DNA from: Pirellulaceae bacterium
GTDB taxonomy: Bacteria > Planctomycetota > Planctomycetia > Pirellulales > Pirellulaceae
Direction: 5' to 3'
Length of the DNA stretch: 40,846 nucleotides
Assembly: GCA_016784735.1 (NCBI GenBank)
Contig: JADHUC010000074.1
Span: 1-40,846, forward strand
Shown: piece by piece, positions 8,775 through 17,700 of the stretch
Position numbering within the stretch: the first letter of the stretch is position 1
Layout of the letters: every line of letters starts with the position of its first letter
Notes under the pieces: model-generated
Seen by the model: only the letters and a program-made list of their open reading frames with translations
Database searches by the model: none
What the model was told of the DNA's origin: nothing
Position numbers and translations under genes: made by a program

Positions 8775-8827
8775 GACTTGTTCGCACGTATCTCCCATTG
8801 GGAGTTAACGTTACGGAGATTTCTATT

Positions 8828-10174
8828 ATGACAATGACTCAGTTGGAATCAGCACGCACCGGCCAGATCACGCCGGAGATGGAATATGCTGCCGGCCGGG
8901 AGAGACTGTCGCCGGAGACCGTTCGTGAGGAGATTGCAGCCGGCCGGATGGTCATCACGGCCAATAAAATCCACGCGGCGGGGCGACTGGAGCCAATCTG
9001 CATCGGAATTGCCGCCACATGCAAGATCAACGCCAACATCGGCAACTCGGCTGTGACCGGCGACGGCGAGGACGAGCTGGAGAAGCTGCACACGGCCATT
9101 CACTATGGGTCGGACACGGTGATGGACCTGTCGACGGGCAAAGACATCGACAGAATCCGCCAGGCGATTATCGACGCCTCGCCGGTCCCGGTCGGCACAG
9201 TACCGATCTATCAGATGCTGGAGGATCTGGACGGCAATATCGAGGACATGAAGCCGCAACACTTCCTCGATATGGTCGAGCATCAGGCCAAACAGGGCGT
9301 CGATTACATGACCGTCCACTGCGGCGTGTTGAGGGAACACCTGCCGTTGACGGCCAAGCGAGTTACCGGCATTGTCAGCCGCGGCGGGGCTCTGATCGCC
9401 AAGTGGATGCTCGCGCATCGAAAGCAGAATCCGCTGTACGACCATTTCGACGACTTGTGCGTCATCATGCGCGAGTACGATGTTACCTGGAGTTTGGGCG
9501 ATGGTCTGCGGCCCGGCTCGATCGCCGATGCCAGTGACGAAGCGCAGTTTGCCGAACTCGATGTGCTGGGCCGCCTGGTCAAGCGAAGTTGGGCGGGCGG
9601 CACACAAGTGATGGTCGAAGGCCCTGGGCACATTCCCATGGACCAGATCGCCATGAATATCGAGAAGGAAATCGAAGTGTGCCACGGCGCCCCGTTCTAC
9701 GTGCTGGGCCCGCTGGTGACGGACATCGCCCCAGGCTATGACCATATCACCAGCGCGATCGGAGCCGCGTTGGCTGGCTGGAGCGGCGCGGCGATGCTGT
9801 GCTATGTGACGCCCAAGGAACATTTGGGGCTTCCCAACAACGACGATGTAAGACAAGGTGTGATCGCCTATAAAATCGCCGCCCACGCCGCCGATCTCGC
9901 GCGGCATCGGCCGGGCGCCCAAGATCGGGACGACGCCCTGAGCAAAGCACGCTTCAATTTCGACTGGAGCGAACAGTTCCGGTTGGCACTGGATCCGGAC
10001 CTGGCTCGCGTCTATCACGACGAAACGCTGCCTCAGGACACGTTTAAGAGCGCCCATTTTTGCAGCATGTGCGGCCCCAAGTACTGCTCGATGAAGATCA
10101 CCGAGGACATCCGGAAAATGTCCGACGACAGCGAACTCGTTTCATTGGAGACGGCAAAGACCGAGACTACATAG
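8828..10174 (+). CDS. thiC: Phosphomethylpyrimidine synthase ThiC
   Basis: A radical-SAM enzyme that rearranges aminoimidazole ribotide into HMP-P, the pyrimidine precursor of thiamine. At 448 aa it is the short bacterial form without the extra N-terminal domain. Family landmarks include MVITANKIHAAGRLEPICIG, KINANIGNSAV, GADTVMDLSTG-like YGSDTVMDLSTG, SRGGALIAKWM, SLGDGLRPGSIADA, VEGPGHIPMDQI and PLVTDIAPGYDHI. The C-terminal cluster CxxCxxxxC (C412, C415, C420: CSMCGPKYC) ligates the 4Fe-4S cluster. The ATG at 8828 is chosen for GGAG at 8815-8818, nine bases upstream; an in-frame TTG at 8798 is weaker. No other thiamine gene is adjacent. The next gene, a transporter, lies beyond a large palindrome, so an operon is uncertain. 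Confidence 0.98.
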   Translation: MTMTQLESARTGQITPEMEYAAGRERLSPETVREEIAAGRMVITANKIHAAGRLEPICIGIAATCKINANIGNSAVTGDGEDELEKLHTAIHYGSDTVMDLSTGKDIDRIRQAIIDASPVPVGTVPIYQMLEDLDGNIEDMKPQHFLDMVEHQAKQGVDYMTVHCGVLREHLPLTAKRVTGIVSRGGALIAKWMLAHRKQNPLYDHFDDLCVIMREYDVTWSLGDGLRPGSIADASDEAQFAELDVLGRLVKRSWAGGTQVMVEGPGHIPMDQIAMNIEKEIEVCHGAPFYVLGPLVTDIAPGYDHITSAIGAALAGWSGAAMLCYVTPKEHLGLPNNDDVRQGVIAYKIAAHAADLARHRPGAQDRDDALSKARFNFDWSEQFRLALDPDLARVYHDETLPQDTFKSAHFCSMCGPKYCSMKITEDIRKMSDDSELVSLETAKTETT

Positions 10175-10232
10175 CCTTGCCAATTCGACATCCGAAAATG
10201 ACTGCGGATGTTGCCCAAAAGTGGCTTTCCTT

Positions 10233-10313
10233 GTTTAACCGCAAGCCAGAGGCGTGCGCGGGATCGCCAGAACGCCCGCCACCTTCGCGCACGCCTCTGG
10301 CTTGCGGTTAAAC
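10233..10313. repeat. P5 palindrome, 28-bp perfect arms
   Basis: Perfect inverted arms 10233-10260 and 10286-10313 (outer core GTTTAACCGCAAGCCAGAGG) with a 25-base loop occupy the gap between thiC and the MFS gene. A related palindrome fills the next gap at 11743-11836, sharing GTTTAACC and the AAGCC.GAGGCG pattern. There is no T-run. It could stabilise or attenuate a thiC-MFS transcript, but the recurrence argues for a dispersed element. Confidence 0.85.
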
Positions 10314-10343
10314 GAGGCGGCCTCAACACGAAGGTAGATCGGC

Positions 10344-11699
10344 TTGTCAGGGATGGACCGTCCAGCAGAAGAACCGGAAACGGCCCACGAAACCGCCGCC
10401 GGCGACTCGTCAATGAACGCGCAGCCGAAGCTCTATGGCGACCGGTCGTTCTGGGGCATAACGGGCACGCAGTTCCTGGGCGCGTTCAACGACAATCTGT
10501 ACAAGCAGCTCCTGCTGTTACTGTTGGTCGCGGTGCCGGTTGCCGCAGGCGGCCAGGGCAAGACTCGCGACTTGCAGTGGCTGGGGCTGCTCCTGTTCTC
10601 GCTGCCTTTCATCCTCTTTTCCGGCTACGCGGGCTACTTGTCGGACCGCTGGAGCAAACGCCGGGTTATCGTGGCCGCAAAGGTCACCGAGATCGTCATC
10701 ATGGCGGTAGGTGTGGCCGGCTTCTTTTGGTATGCCCAGTCCGGGCTTGTTCCCGTCGTGGTGGTCGCGCTGTGTGGCATCTTGTTTCTGATGGGTGGCC
10801 AGAGCGCGTTTTTTGGACCCGGCAAATACGGCATCCTGCCCGAGATGCTGCGGGAACGGGATCTGCCGGCGGCCAACGGGCTTGTCCTGATGACGACATT
10901 CCTGGCAATCATCTTCGGCAGTGCCGTCGCGGGTGTGCTGATGGACTGGTGGGGCGGCCGCCTGTGGCTGGCCGGGCTGATGTGTGTGGGTATCGCAGGT
11001 CTGGGTACCGCTACATCGTTGGCCGTCCGACGCGTGCGTCCTTCGGCCCCCCAACTCAGGTTTCAGTGGGAGATGGTAGCCATCCCCCGTGACATGCGGC
11101 GTTTGCTGGCGCAAGACGAGCCGCTGCGCCGGGCGCTGATCGTCTCCATCGTGTTTTGGCTGACTGCAGCCATCGTGCAACCCGCCGTGAACGCGCTCGG
11201 CATACTTCAACTTGGCCTGGACAACCAGAAGACCAGTTTCCTGGTCACGATCATCAGCTTCGGAATCGCCATGGGCAGTGCCATCGCCGGGGCTGTCGCA
11301 CGGGGTCGGATGCGGGCTCCCGTACAGCGTGTCGGCGCCTGGGGCATGGTCGCCTTTCTTGTGTTGATGGCGGCCCGCGGCGGTCCCAACGATCACTTGC
11401 TGGGCTACTGGGGCAGCTTGGCCGTGTTGTGCGTGTTGGGCATGTTCACCGGCATGTTCGCCGTCCCCTTGCAGGTCTTCCTCCAGGCCCGCCCGCCAGA
11501 AGGTCTGAAAGGCCGGATGATCGCCACGCAAAATCTCCTGAATTGGATCGGCATCTTCGCCTCCTCTGGAATCTACTGGGCCGGCGCCGCATTTCTGCGT
11601 TGGCAGCAATGGCCGGAGAACGGGATGTTTGCATTGGCCGCGCTGCTGATGCTGCCGGTGGCGTTGTGCTATCGACCGGAGGCGAACACCGTGGCGTGA
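10344..11699 (+). CDS. MFS transporter, LplT/Aas-like lysophospholipid transporter family
   Basis: A 451-aa integral inner-membrane protein of the major facilitator superfamily with about 10-12 hydrophobic segments. The N-terminal FWGITGTQFLGAFNDNLYKQ and the loop YAGYLSDRWSKRRVIVAAK resemble LplT and the transporter half of Aas, which flip lysophospholipids for re-acylation; GGQSAFFGPGKYGILPE is also typical of that group. The acyltransferase and acyl-ACP ligase modules of full Aas are absent. The start used is TTG 10344 with AAGG at 10331-10334; ATG 10353 (residue 4) is an alternative without a spaced ribosome site. Palindromes flank the gene on both sides. The substrate is inferred from family only. 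Confidence 0.85.
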   Translation: MSGMDRPAEEPETAHETAAGDSSMNAQPKLYGDRSFWGITGTQFLGAFNDNLYKQLLLLLLVAVPVAAGGQGKTRDLQWLGLLLFSLPFILFSGYAGYLSDRWSKRRVIVAAKVTEIVIMAVGVAGFFWYAQSGLVPVVVVALCGILFLMGGQSAFFGPGKYGILPEMLRERDLPAANGLVLMTTFLAIIFGSAVAGVLMDWWGGRLWLAGLMCVGIAGLGTATSLAVRRVRPSAPQLRFQWEMVAIPRDMRRLLAQDEPLRRALIVSIVFWLTAAIVQPAVNALGILQLGLDNQKTSFLVTIISFGIAMGSAIAGAVARGRMRAPVQRVGAWGMVAFLVLMAARGGPNDHLLGYWGSLAVLCVLGMFTGMFAVPLQVFLQARPPEGLKGRMIATQNLLNWIGIFASSGIYWAGAAFLRWQQWPENGMFALAALLMLPVALCYRPEANTVA

Positions 11700-11742
11700 A
11701 CGATCGCTATCGGCTAGAGTGGAGTTTGAAATGTCTGCACAT

Positions 11743-11836
11743 CTCGTTTAACCCGAAGCCGGAGGCGATGGCGGGCGATGCGCGTGGACCGTCCATCCTA
11801 CTTCCCGCCATCGCCTCCGGCTTCGGGTTAAACGAG
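11743..11836. repeat. P5 palindrome, 33-bp perfect arms
   Basis: Arms 11743-11775 and 11804-11836 are perfect inverted repeats (outer core GTTTAACCCGAAGCCGGAGG) with a 28-base loop, placed 43 bases after the MFS stop and 65 bases before the SIS gene. It has the longest perfect arms seen in the window and shares its outer sequence with 10233-10313. Confidence 0.87.
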
Positions 11837-11901
11837 GACACGCGAAACCTGCGGCACCGCAACTCAGATTGATACCGTTAGCACGACGGAGGGAACAACT
11901 C

Positions 11902-12510
11902 ATGCTGGGAGTCACGCTGAACGCCGACGACTACCTCAAGCGGCTCAACCAAGACCTGGACCGAATCGACCGCGCGGCCGTGACTCGATGGGCCGATCTA
12001 ATCTATCAGGCGTGGGAACATGAAAAATTCGTGTTCTTTATCGGCAATGGCGGATCCGGCCTAACGGCCAGTCACATGAGCGAGGACTTGGGAAAAAGCT
12101 CACTGCGCGAGGAGGACCTGCAGGATGAAACCAAACGGCGCCTGAAGGTACTCAGCCTGACCGACAACATGGGTTGGATCCTGGCGTTAGGGAACGACCT
12201 GGATTACGACCAGATCTTCGTCCAGCAGCTCATGAACTACGGCAGCGCCGGCGACTCGCTAATCGCGATCAGCGGTTCGGGCAACAGCCAGAACGTGCTG
12301 AACGCCGTCGACTGGGCCAATCGTCATGGACTGAAGACATTCGGCCTGACCGGCTACGATGGCGGAAAGCTGAAGACCATGCAACAAGACGGACTGCACG
12401 CCGCCCTGGACGACATGGGCATGGTCGAAAGCATCCACCTATGCCTGTTCCATTGGGTCCTGAACGACGTTTTCGCCCGAATCAACAGCGAAGGCCGATA
12501 TGCCAAATGA
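11902..12510 (+). CDS. SIS-domain phosphosugar isomerase, GmhA-like
   Basis: A 202-aa sugar-isomerase-domain protein resembling phosphoheptose isomerase (sedoheptulose-7-phosphate to D-glycero-D-manno-heptose 7-phosphate), the first step of ADP-heptose synthesis for surface glycans. Visible landmarks: FFIGNGGSGLTASHMSEDLG (about 46-65, substrate loop), LIAISGSGNSQNVLNAVDWA (about 123-142, phosphate-binding SGSGNS) and the C-terminal ESIHLCLFHWVLND with the His/Glu region. The ATG at 11902 has GGAGG nine bases upstream. The next gene follows after 13 bases, so the two are probably co-transcribed. No heptose kinase or GmhB gene is nearby, so another sugar phosphate is possible. Confidence 0.85.
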   Translation: MLGVTLNADDYLKRLNQDLDRIDRAAVTRWADLIYQAWEHEKFVFFIGNGGSGLTASHMSEDLGKSSLREEDLQDETKRRLKVLSLTDNMGWILALGNDLDYDQIFVQQLMNYGSAGDSLIAISGSGNSQNVLNAVDWANRHGLKTFGLTGYDGGKLKTMQQDGLHAALDDMGMVESIHLCLFHWVLNDVFARINSEGRYAK

Positions 12511-12523
12511 CAGGAGGGCAACC

Positions 12524-13309
12524 ATGTCGAAGGATCGAAGACGTGACCGGAAACGGCAGAAGAAGCTGGCGCAGAAGCTAGCAGAAAAGAAGCGAAAGGC
12601 AGACTTGGCTGAGTCGCTGGCCTACATGGGGAGTAAGTACCAGACCGAAAAACTTGCGCCGACGTGGATGCACACCGAAGTCGGGATTTACGAAACCTAC
12701 ATCATGACGGATCGAAAGCTCCTCGACGAAACCGTCTTCTCCTCGATTGAGACCCTCATTCGGAAAATGCGAGCGGGGACGCTGCCGCCGCTCCCCGATA
12801 CAGATGAAACCCACTATGAAGTTGGGGGGGAGGAAGACCTGCTGATCGAGAACATTCGCCGTAGCTGGGCGAATCGCTTCACCACAGAATCGAAACCCTC
12901 CAAAGACAAGCTAATCGGCGTCCTTCGCTCGATCCTCGGCTCCATCAAGAAGGTCAAGTCCCCCAGTCCTCGATCCCAAAGTTACTTGCAGCACATCGCC
13001 GGGTTCCTGACCAAGAAACTCGGTGTCTCGGTGAAGGCATTTTCCGCTGATCGGAAGCCGCTGCCGGAACCGGAAGAGGACGTACTTGTGCGACTCGGAC
13101 GCCAATGGAATGTGGATGGCAACCGAGAAGCAAAGGCCGCGTTTCTTGAACTTGTCAGCGATTTGCGGAAAAGCGGACAGGCTGGCCGAGTGATCGACGC
13201 TTGCCATCTGCTGGTAGGGGAAATCTCCGATCCATCCTCGGAAGTGGTTGCTGAACTGACCGGACTGATCGGATCGGCCCGACTGTCGCTCGTGACGGAG
13301 ATGGGGTGA
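12524..13309 (+). CDS. Hypothetical protein with basic N-terminus, 261 aa
   Basis: I do not recognise this family. Residues 1-28 are strongly basic and probably helical or disordered (RRRDRKRQKKLAQKLAEKKR). The rest appears soluble and mixed alpha/beta, with an acidic turn GGEEDLLIENIRRSWANRF near residue 100 and a helical C-terminal third (SDLRKSGQAGRVIDACHLL). No signal peptide or membrane segment is seen. The ATG at 12524 is preferred over the in-frame ATG at 12500 because AGGAGGG lies just upstream and overlaps the end of the SIS gene. The tight spacing suggests co-expression with the phosphosugar isomerase. The basic tail could bind nucleic acid or ribosomes, but this is a guess. Confidence 0.7.
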   Translation: MSKDRRRDRKRQKKLAQKLAEKKRKADLAESLAYMGSKYQTEKLAPTWMHTEVGIYETYIMTDRKLLDETVFSSIETLIRKMRAGTLPPLPDTDETHYEVGGEEDLLIENIRRSWANRFTTESKPSKDKLIGVLRSILGSIKKVKSPSPRSQSYLQHIAGFLTKKLGVSVKAFSADRKPLPEPEEDVLVRLGRQWNVDGNREAKAAFLELVSDLRKSGQAGRVIDACHLLVGEISDPSSEVVAELTGLIGSARLSLVTEMG

Positions 13310-13349
13310 TTCCGTGTTTCTATGACTAGAGGCGGGGTGAAACGAGAAA

Positions 13350-13376
13350 GCCACGCCAGCGACAAGCCGGCGTGGC
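13350..13376. terminator. Possible bidirectional hairpin between convergent genes
   Basis: GCCACGCC (13350-13357) pairs with GGCGTGGC (13369-13376) in the 110-base gap between the convergent unknown protein and lipoprotein genes. There is no T-run on either strand, so termination activity is only suggested by position. Confidence 0.4.
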
Positions 13377-13419
13377 GAAGTTCCCAGTTGGTTGACATGG
13401 AATCGAGCAGGAACGAGAG

Positions 13420-13890
13420 TTATCGCCTCCCGTAAACCGTGACCGAGGTGCCGCAACTCCACTCTTCCAGGATTTCCCCCAGCGGCATCGAATCGTCCAG
13501 GGGGTCATAGCCTTTCCTGAAGGCCATACACTGCTCGCCTCCCGCAATCGCCCGGAATTCGGCGTGGACGCGGTCCCATCCATCGTCGAACCAGTATTCT
13601 TCGGGGACTTCGAGAAACGCACCCCATATGTACCATTCGCCATTTGCATCCACATAGGGCGAGGAACTCGAACGGGTCTCGCCGATCTTCCGCCAGCCGC
13701 CGTCTGGATGGCGGGCTTGGATGATGACCCGCTCTCGCGGCTGAAACGTTGCGCCAGCAAACACCTGTGGGCCCGCTGTCTCGATATTTCCGATAAAGTC
13801 ACCGTCCTGAGGAGTGACCATGCAACCTGTGGAGCACAACGCTACCGCCACGGTCGCAACTGCAGCCAAGCTGTGAGTGATCTTTCTCAT
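13420..13890 (-). CDS. Small predicted lipoprotein, 156 aa
   Basis: An exported lipoprotein of unknown function. The N-terminus is a lipoprotein signal (MRKITHSLAAVATVAVALC followed by STGC), with the lipidated Cys at residue 23 and Met next to it, so outer-membrane or periplasmic-face anchoring is likely. The mature part (133 aa) is rich in Gly, Trp and acidic residues (NGEWYIWGAFLEVPEEYWFDDGWDRVHAEF) and suggests a small beta-sandwich. The ATG at 13890 has AGGAG seven bases upstream and is clearly right, although the frame stays open to 14244. There is no operon partner: it is convergent with the unknown protein on its left. Confidence 0.75.
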   Translation of the reverse strand: MRKITHSLAAVATVAVALCSTGCMVTPQDGDFIGNIETAGPQVFAGATFQPRERVIIQARHPDGGWRKIGETRSSSSPYVDANGEWYIWGAFLEVPEEYWFDDGWDRVHAEFRAIAGGEQCMAFRKGYDPLDDSMPLGEILEEWSCGTSVTVYGRR

Positions 13891-14290
13891 CGCTACTCTC
13901 CTATGGATTTTTCGTCCGGCGATTCCGTTCCACCAGGGCCCCGTCACTTGGTGAACCGATTGGGCGTTGATGCGGCTGGACTTCCGTGATGGTGACGCAC
14001 CTCGGCGTTGGCGTTCCCGAACCGCGTTGGCCGGCCACTCAGGCCCGGGCGCATTCGTCTCATCGGCGAGGCCAAAGTGAAACGTGGGGACACCCGGTGT
14101 GTCCCCGTCTTCTTTCATACTCACCAACGGGATGAAAAACCCATCATTCAAGCTTGCCCAGATGGTTCGACGGGAAAGGGCGATGGGATGTGGATGCACT
14201 AGCTCGTCTTTGTCGCAATCGGATATACTGTCTACGTCTGCCATGGCAGGGAAGGGCTGAGCAATACGATACTGACTGGGGTCTTAACGC
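13891..14290. other. Intergenic region with one hairpin, no gene recognised
   Basis: A 400-base gap upstream of both the lipoprotein gene (leftward) and a small unknown gene (rightward). It contains the hairpin GGGGACAC (14086-14093) with GTGTCCCC (14099-14106). The minus-strand frame running through it into the lipoprotein gene lacks protein-like composition and has a worse start than 13890. No promoter was confidently identified. Confidence 0.45.
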
Positions 14291-14575
14291 ATGAGCGAGC
14301 ATAAAGAGCTACTGGACGAGGCTCGAAGATTCTGCGATCCGACAACGGGCGAAGTGGTTCAGCGCATTCCGGAAGAGCTGATGAAGACGCTTCGCGAAGC
14401 CAAACTGGCCCGGGGTATCCCCGGCAAGCCAAGTCAACGTACGGAGAGCCATGCAACTTGGTTTGTGTTTCTGAACAGCGAGATCGGAGATCGCGTCCTG
14501 GCCGAGTGGCGCAAGGCGAACGCAGCCCGGAAACGAGGTCGCAAAAAGGCCATACAAGGCCCAGAACCAGAGTAG
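14291..14575 (+). CDS. Small hypothetical protein, 94 aa
   Basis: An unrecognised small protein. It is hydrophilic with a helical middle (EELMKTLREAKLARGIPGKP) and a basic C-terminal tail (AEWRKANAARKRGRKKA) that might contact nucleic acid. No signal peptide is visible. No clear Shine-Dalgarno sequence precedes the ATG, and the opposite strand is also open here, so the call rests on plausible amino-acid composition and lack of a better gene in the gap. It stands alone, convergent with the giant surface-protein gene. Confidence 0.5.
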   Translation: MSEHKELLDEARRFCDPTTGEVVQRIPEELMKTLREAKLARGIPGKPSQRTESHATWFVFLNSEIGDRVLAEWRKANAARKRGRKKAIQGPEPE

Positions 14576-14635
14576 CTTTCGAGTGCCGTTCATACGGCTT
14601 CAGTCGGTTGTCCGAACTCGAGAACGGCTATTCGT

Positions 14636-14658
14636 ACTGCACGCTGGCAGCGTGCAGT
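14636..14658. repeat. Short perfect palindrome
   Basis: ACTGCACGCTG (14636-14646) and its complement (14648-14658) are separated by a single base. It lies between the small hypothetical gene and the end of the giant gene and could be a terminator stem, but no T-run follows. Confidence 0.6.
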
Positions 14659-14741
14659 GCGTTTCAATCGTGGGGTAGAGTATCTCCCGAGTGACAAGCC
14701 CGTTCCTCGGCAACGCCCGGGTTTCCATCCACTACGGAGAA

Positions 14742-17700
14742 CTAGGGAAGATCGAGCAACAAGTCGAGCAATTCGTTGTTTTTCTTGTCTTTCACCTTGT
14801 CGTCTTCGCCGCCGTTGCCGTCCAGATCGGCGAAGAACCAATCGAGGTCTTTCTCTCCCTTCAGCGTGTCCTTTTCGCCGTCATCCCAGATCGTGGTATC
14901 CGGACCTAGCGAGTCCAGCTTGACCCCGGTGCCGGCGAGGATCGCTCCTGTGCCGTTACGCAGATTGTCAACACGTTCACCGTAGCTGTTCGACGAAGAC
15001 CACTCGGCCAGGATCAAGTCCAAAGCAGCGACATCATCGTCGAAGGCGGAAAAGCCACCGACAAGCACGTCGTCTCCTTTGCCGCCGCGCAAGTCGTCCT
15101 TTCCGTCGCCGCCGATCAGAACATCATCGCCGTCTTCGCCACGGAGTTCATCATCGCCGTCGCCGCCAACCAGATTGTCGTTGCCGTCGCCACCTCGGAG
15201 ATCGTCGTCGCCAATGCCTCCCAGCAGGTGATCGCTCCCACCGCGGCCTTTCAGATTGTCGTTTCCGGCACCTCCATCCAGCACATCGTCGCCCGCGCCG
15301 GTATCGATATGATCATCGCCGGCGTCGCCAAAGACAGTGGCTGGGATGTCGAGGCCACCATCAGACCCTCCGTCGGAGCCACCGTCGCTGCCGCCCATGA
15401 CAAAATGATCGTCTCCATCGCACAGGTGCGCTACGATCTGCAGAATCTCGACCTCCGCCGGATCGAACACAAAGACATCGGCGCCCCCATCACTGCCGCC
15501 ATCGGATCCACCGTCGCTGCCTCCGTCCGAGCCGGCCTGGTCGAACTGCGCCACGACCTTGATGCTGCCGACGTTTGCGCCGTCGGAACCTCCGTCCGAG
15601 CCCCCATCGGAACCTCCATCGGAACCTCCATCGGAACCTCCGTCCGAACCACCTATGCGCGTGACGACGATGTGGTCTCGACCAGCCGTCCCGATGATCT
15701 GGAGTACGCCGTCCTCAGTCACGCGGACACCTGTGACGGCCAGCGAAGTCGTCGCCGCGTCAGACCCTGTGTCGTCATCGGACAAAGCGACTGCCACAGT
15801 GAAGACGCCGCCACCCGTGTAGACATGATCGGCGGTGAACGTCCCGTTGCCCTGATTGATGGTGGCTGTTGACGTGGTGCCATCATCCCAATTCACGAGC
15901 GCCGTATGCGTGTCCAGACTACCGATGTCGCTGAAGGTGCCGGAGACAGTAACCGTATCCCCAGGCCGAGCCTTGTTCTCAAGCGTATTGCTGCTGACAA
16001 TCGAATCGATCACCGGATCTACGTTATTCACCGTGATATCCACGCTGGCACTGGCCGTGCCGCCATCGTCGTCGGTCACGGTTGCGTTGATCGTATAGGT
16101 GTTGGACGGATCGCCGGTTGGATCATCGTCCAGGTACTGGTGCGTCGCCGTAAACGTGCCGCTGCCGGCACCTTGGGTCACCACGGCTGCCGAGGACGCT
16201 TCACCCGCTCCCCAATCAATCACGACGGTGTGCGTATCCTGGGTGCCCACATCCGTAAAGCTGCCGGTCACGGTGACCGAGCCGTCTTCGTTGATCACGG
16301 CTGAATCCACACTCAGGCTTGCGAGCACCGGATCCACGTTGTCGACGGTGACTGTGAACGTCTGAGTATCTGTCCCATTGTCGTCGTCTGTGACGGTAAG
16401 GCTGACAATGTACTCGCCGTCGTCCGCAAAGACGTGCGAACCCGAGATGCTGCCGAATCCAGCGCCCTGGGAAACCACTGCCGCATCGACAGGTGTGCCG
16501 TCGCCCCAATCTATGGTCGCGGTGTGCGTATCCAGCGTGCCGGGGTCGCTGAACGTGGCGTCCAGAGCAAACGAGTCGCCCTCGTCGATCTGGTTGGACA
16601 GCACTGGGTCTCCCGCGTACTTCGCCACAGCAAAGTCGAACGTGAAGCTGTCGCTGAAGTCAAATGTGGTCCCGGCGACCACAATGCCGCCGTCGGGGAG
16701 CACGGCCACTGCGTGGCCGAAGTCCTGTGGCGAGTCGAAATCAGTCGTCGTTCGCCCGCCGTTGCCGAAGCCTGTGTCGAGGGTGCCGTCGCCGTTCAAA
16801 CGGGCCAAGGCAAAGTCTAAGCCGGTCGCGCCGGCGCCGAACAAGGTGCCGGCAGCCAGGATTTTACCGTCGGGCTGCACAGCCAAGCCATTCGCTCGAT
16901 CAGACGCTCCGAAATCGATGGTCGTCGTGCCAGAACTCCCGAACGCCAGATCGAGACTGCCATCGCTTTCGTAGCGAGTGACCGCAAAATCCTCGAACGT
17001 GAGAGGGTCAATTGTGGTGTCCACGACGAGGATCTTGCCGTCGGCCTGGAGGACCATATCCTGTAACTCGAAATGCGACCCACCCAAGCCAGTAACGGCC
17101 GTGCCGCCAGTGCCGAAGCTAAGGTCCAAGCTGCCATCGCTTTCGTATCGCGCCAATGCATGTTCAAAGCCGGAAACACCGGACGTTTCGCCAGCCACAA
17201 CGATCTTGCCATCAGCCTGGACTTGGACCGCTCGCGCCAAGTCCGCGCCCGAATTGAAGTCGGTGACGGACCGTCCGCTCGTCCCGAAGCTCGTGTCGAG
17301 CGAACCGTCGGAATTGAAACGGGCGACGAAAAAGTCGACGCCGGTGGTCGTCGCGGTGAATCCGGCCACCGCGATCTTGCCGTCAGGCTGTAAGGCGACA
17401 CCACTTACTTCATCGTGCGTCGGAACGCTCGGCGAGCCGAAGTCGGCCGTCACCTTGCCGCCGATGCCGAAGTCGGTGTCCAGGCTGCCGTCGCTGCTGT
17501 AACGGACCAGAGCGACGTCAGCCGCGGTCGTAATTTGGTGCGAACTGCCGGCCACGACAATCTTTCCATCGGGCTGGATCACGATTCCGGCTACCCGCTC
17601 AAAGCCGCCGTCACCGACGTTCGTCGTAACCATGCCGTCGGAGCCAAAGCTCGTGTCCAGCGTGCCGTCGGTGTTGTAGCGGACGACGGCAAAGTCGTGA

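Noticed and set aside
8849..10057. Long minus-strand open frame opposite thiC
   Set aside because: It lies entirely within the well-conserved thiC gene, which has all family motifs; the antisense product has no recognisable fold and such frames are common in GC-rich coding DNA.
10518..11609. Long minus-strand open frame opposite the MFS transporter
   Set aside because: The product is dominated by His, Gln and Asp runs typical of antisense to hydrophobic membrane segments, and it lacks a ribosome site.
13891..14244. Lipoprotein gene starting at 14244 with a longer N-terminus
   Set aside because: The lipoprotein signal peptide and a good ribosome site begin at 13890; the upstream part has no protein-like features.
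15345..15655. CRISPR-like array
   Set aside because: The repeats are 12 bases, adjacent, without unique spacers, and encode GGSD in frame with the giant protein.
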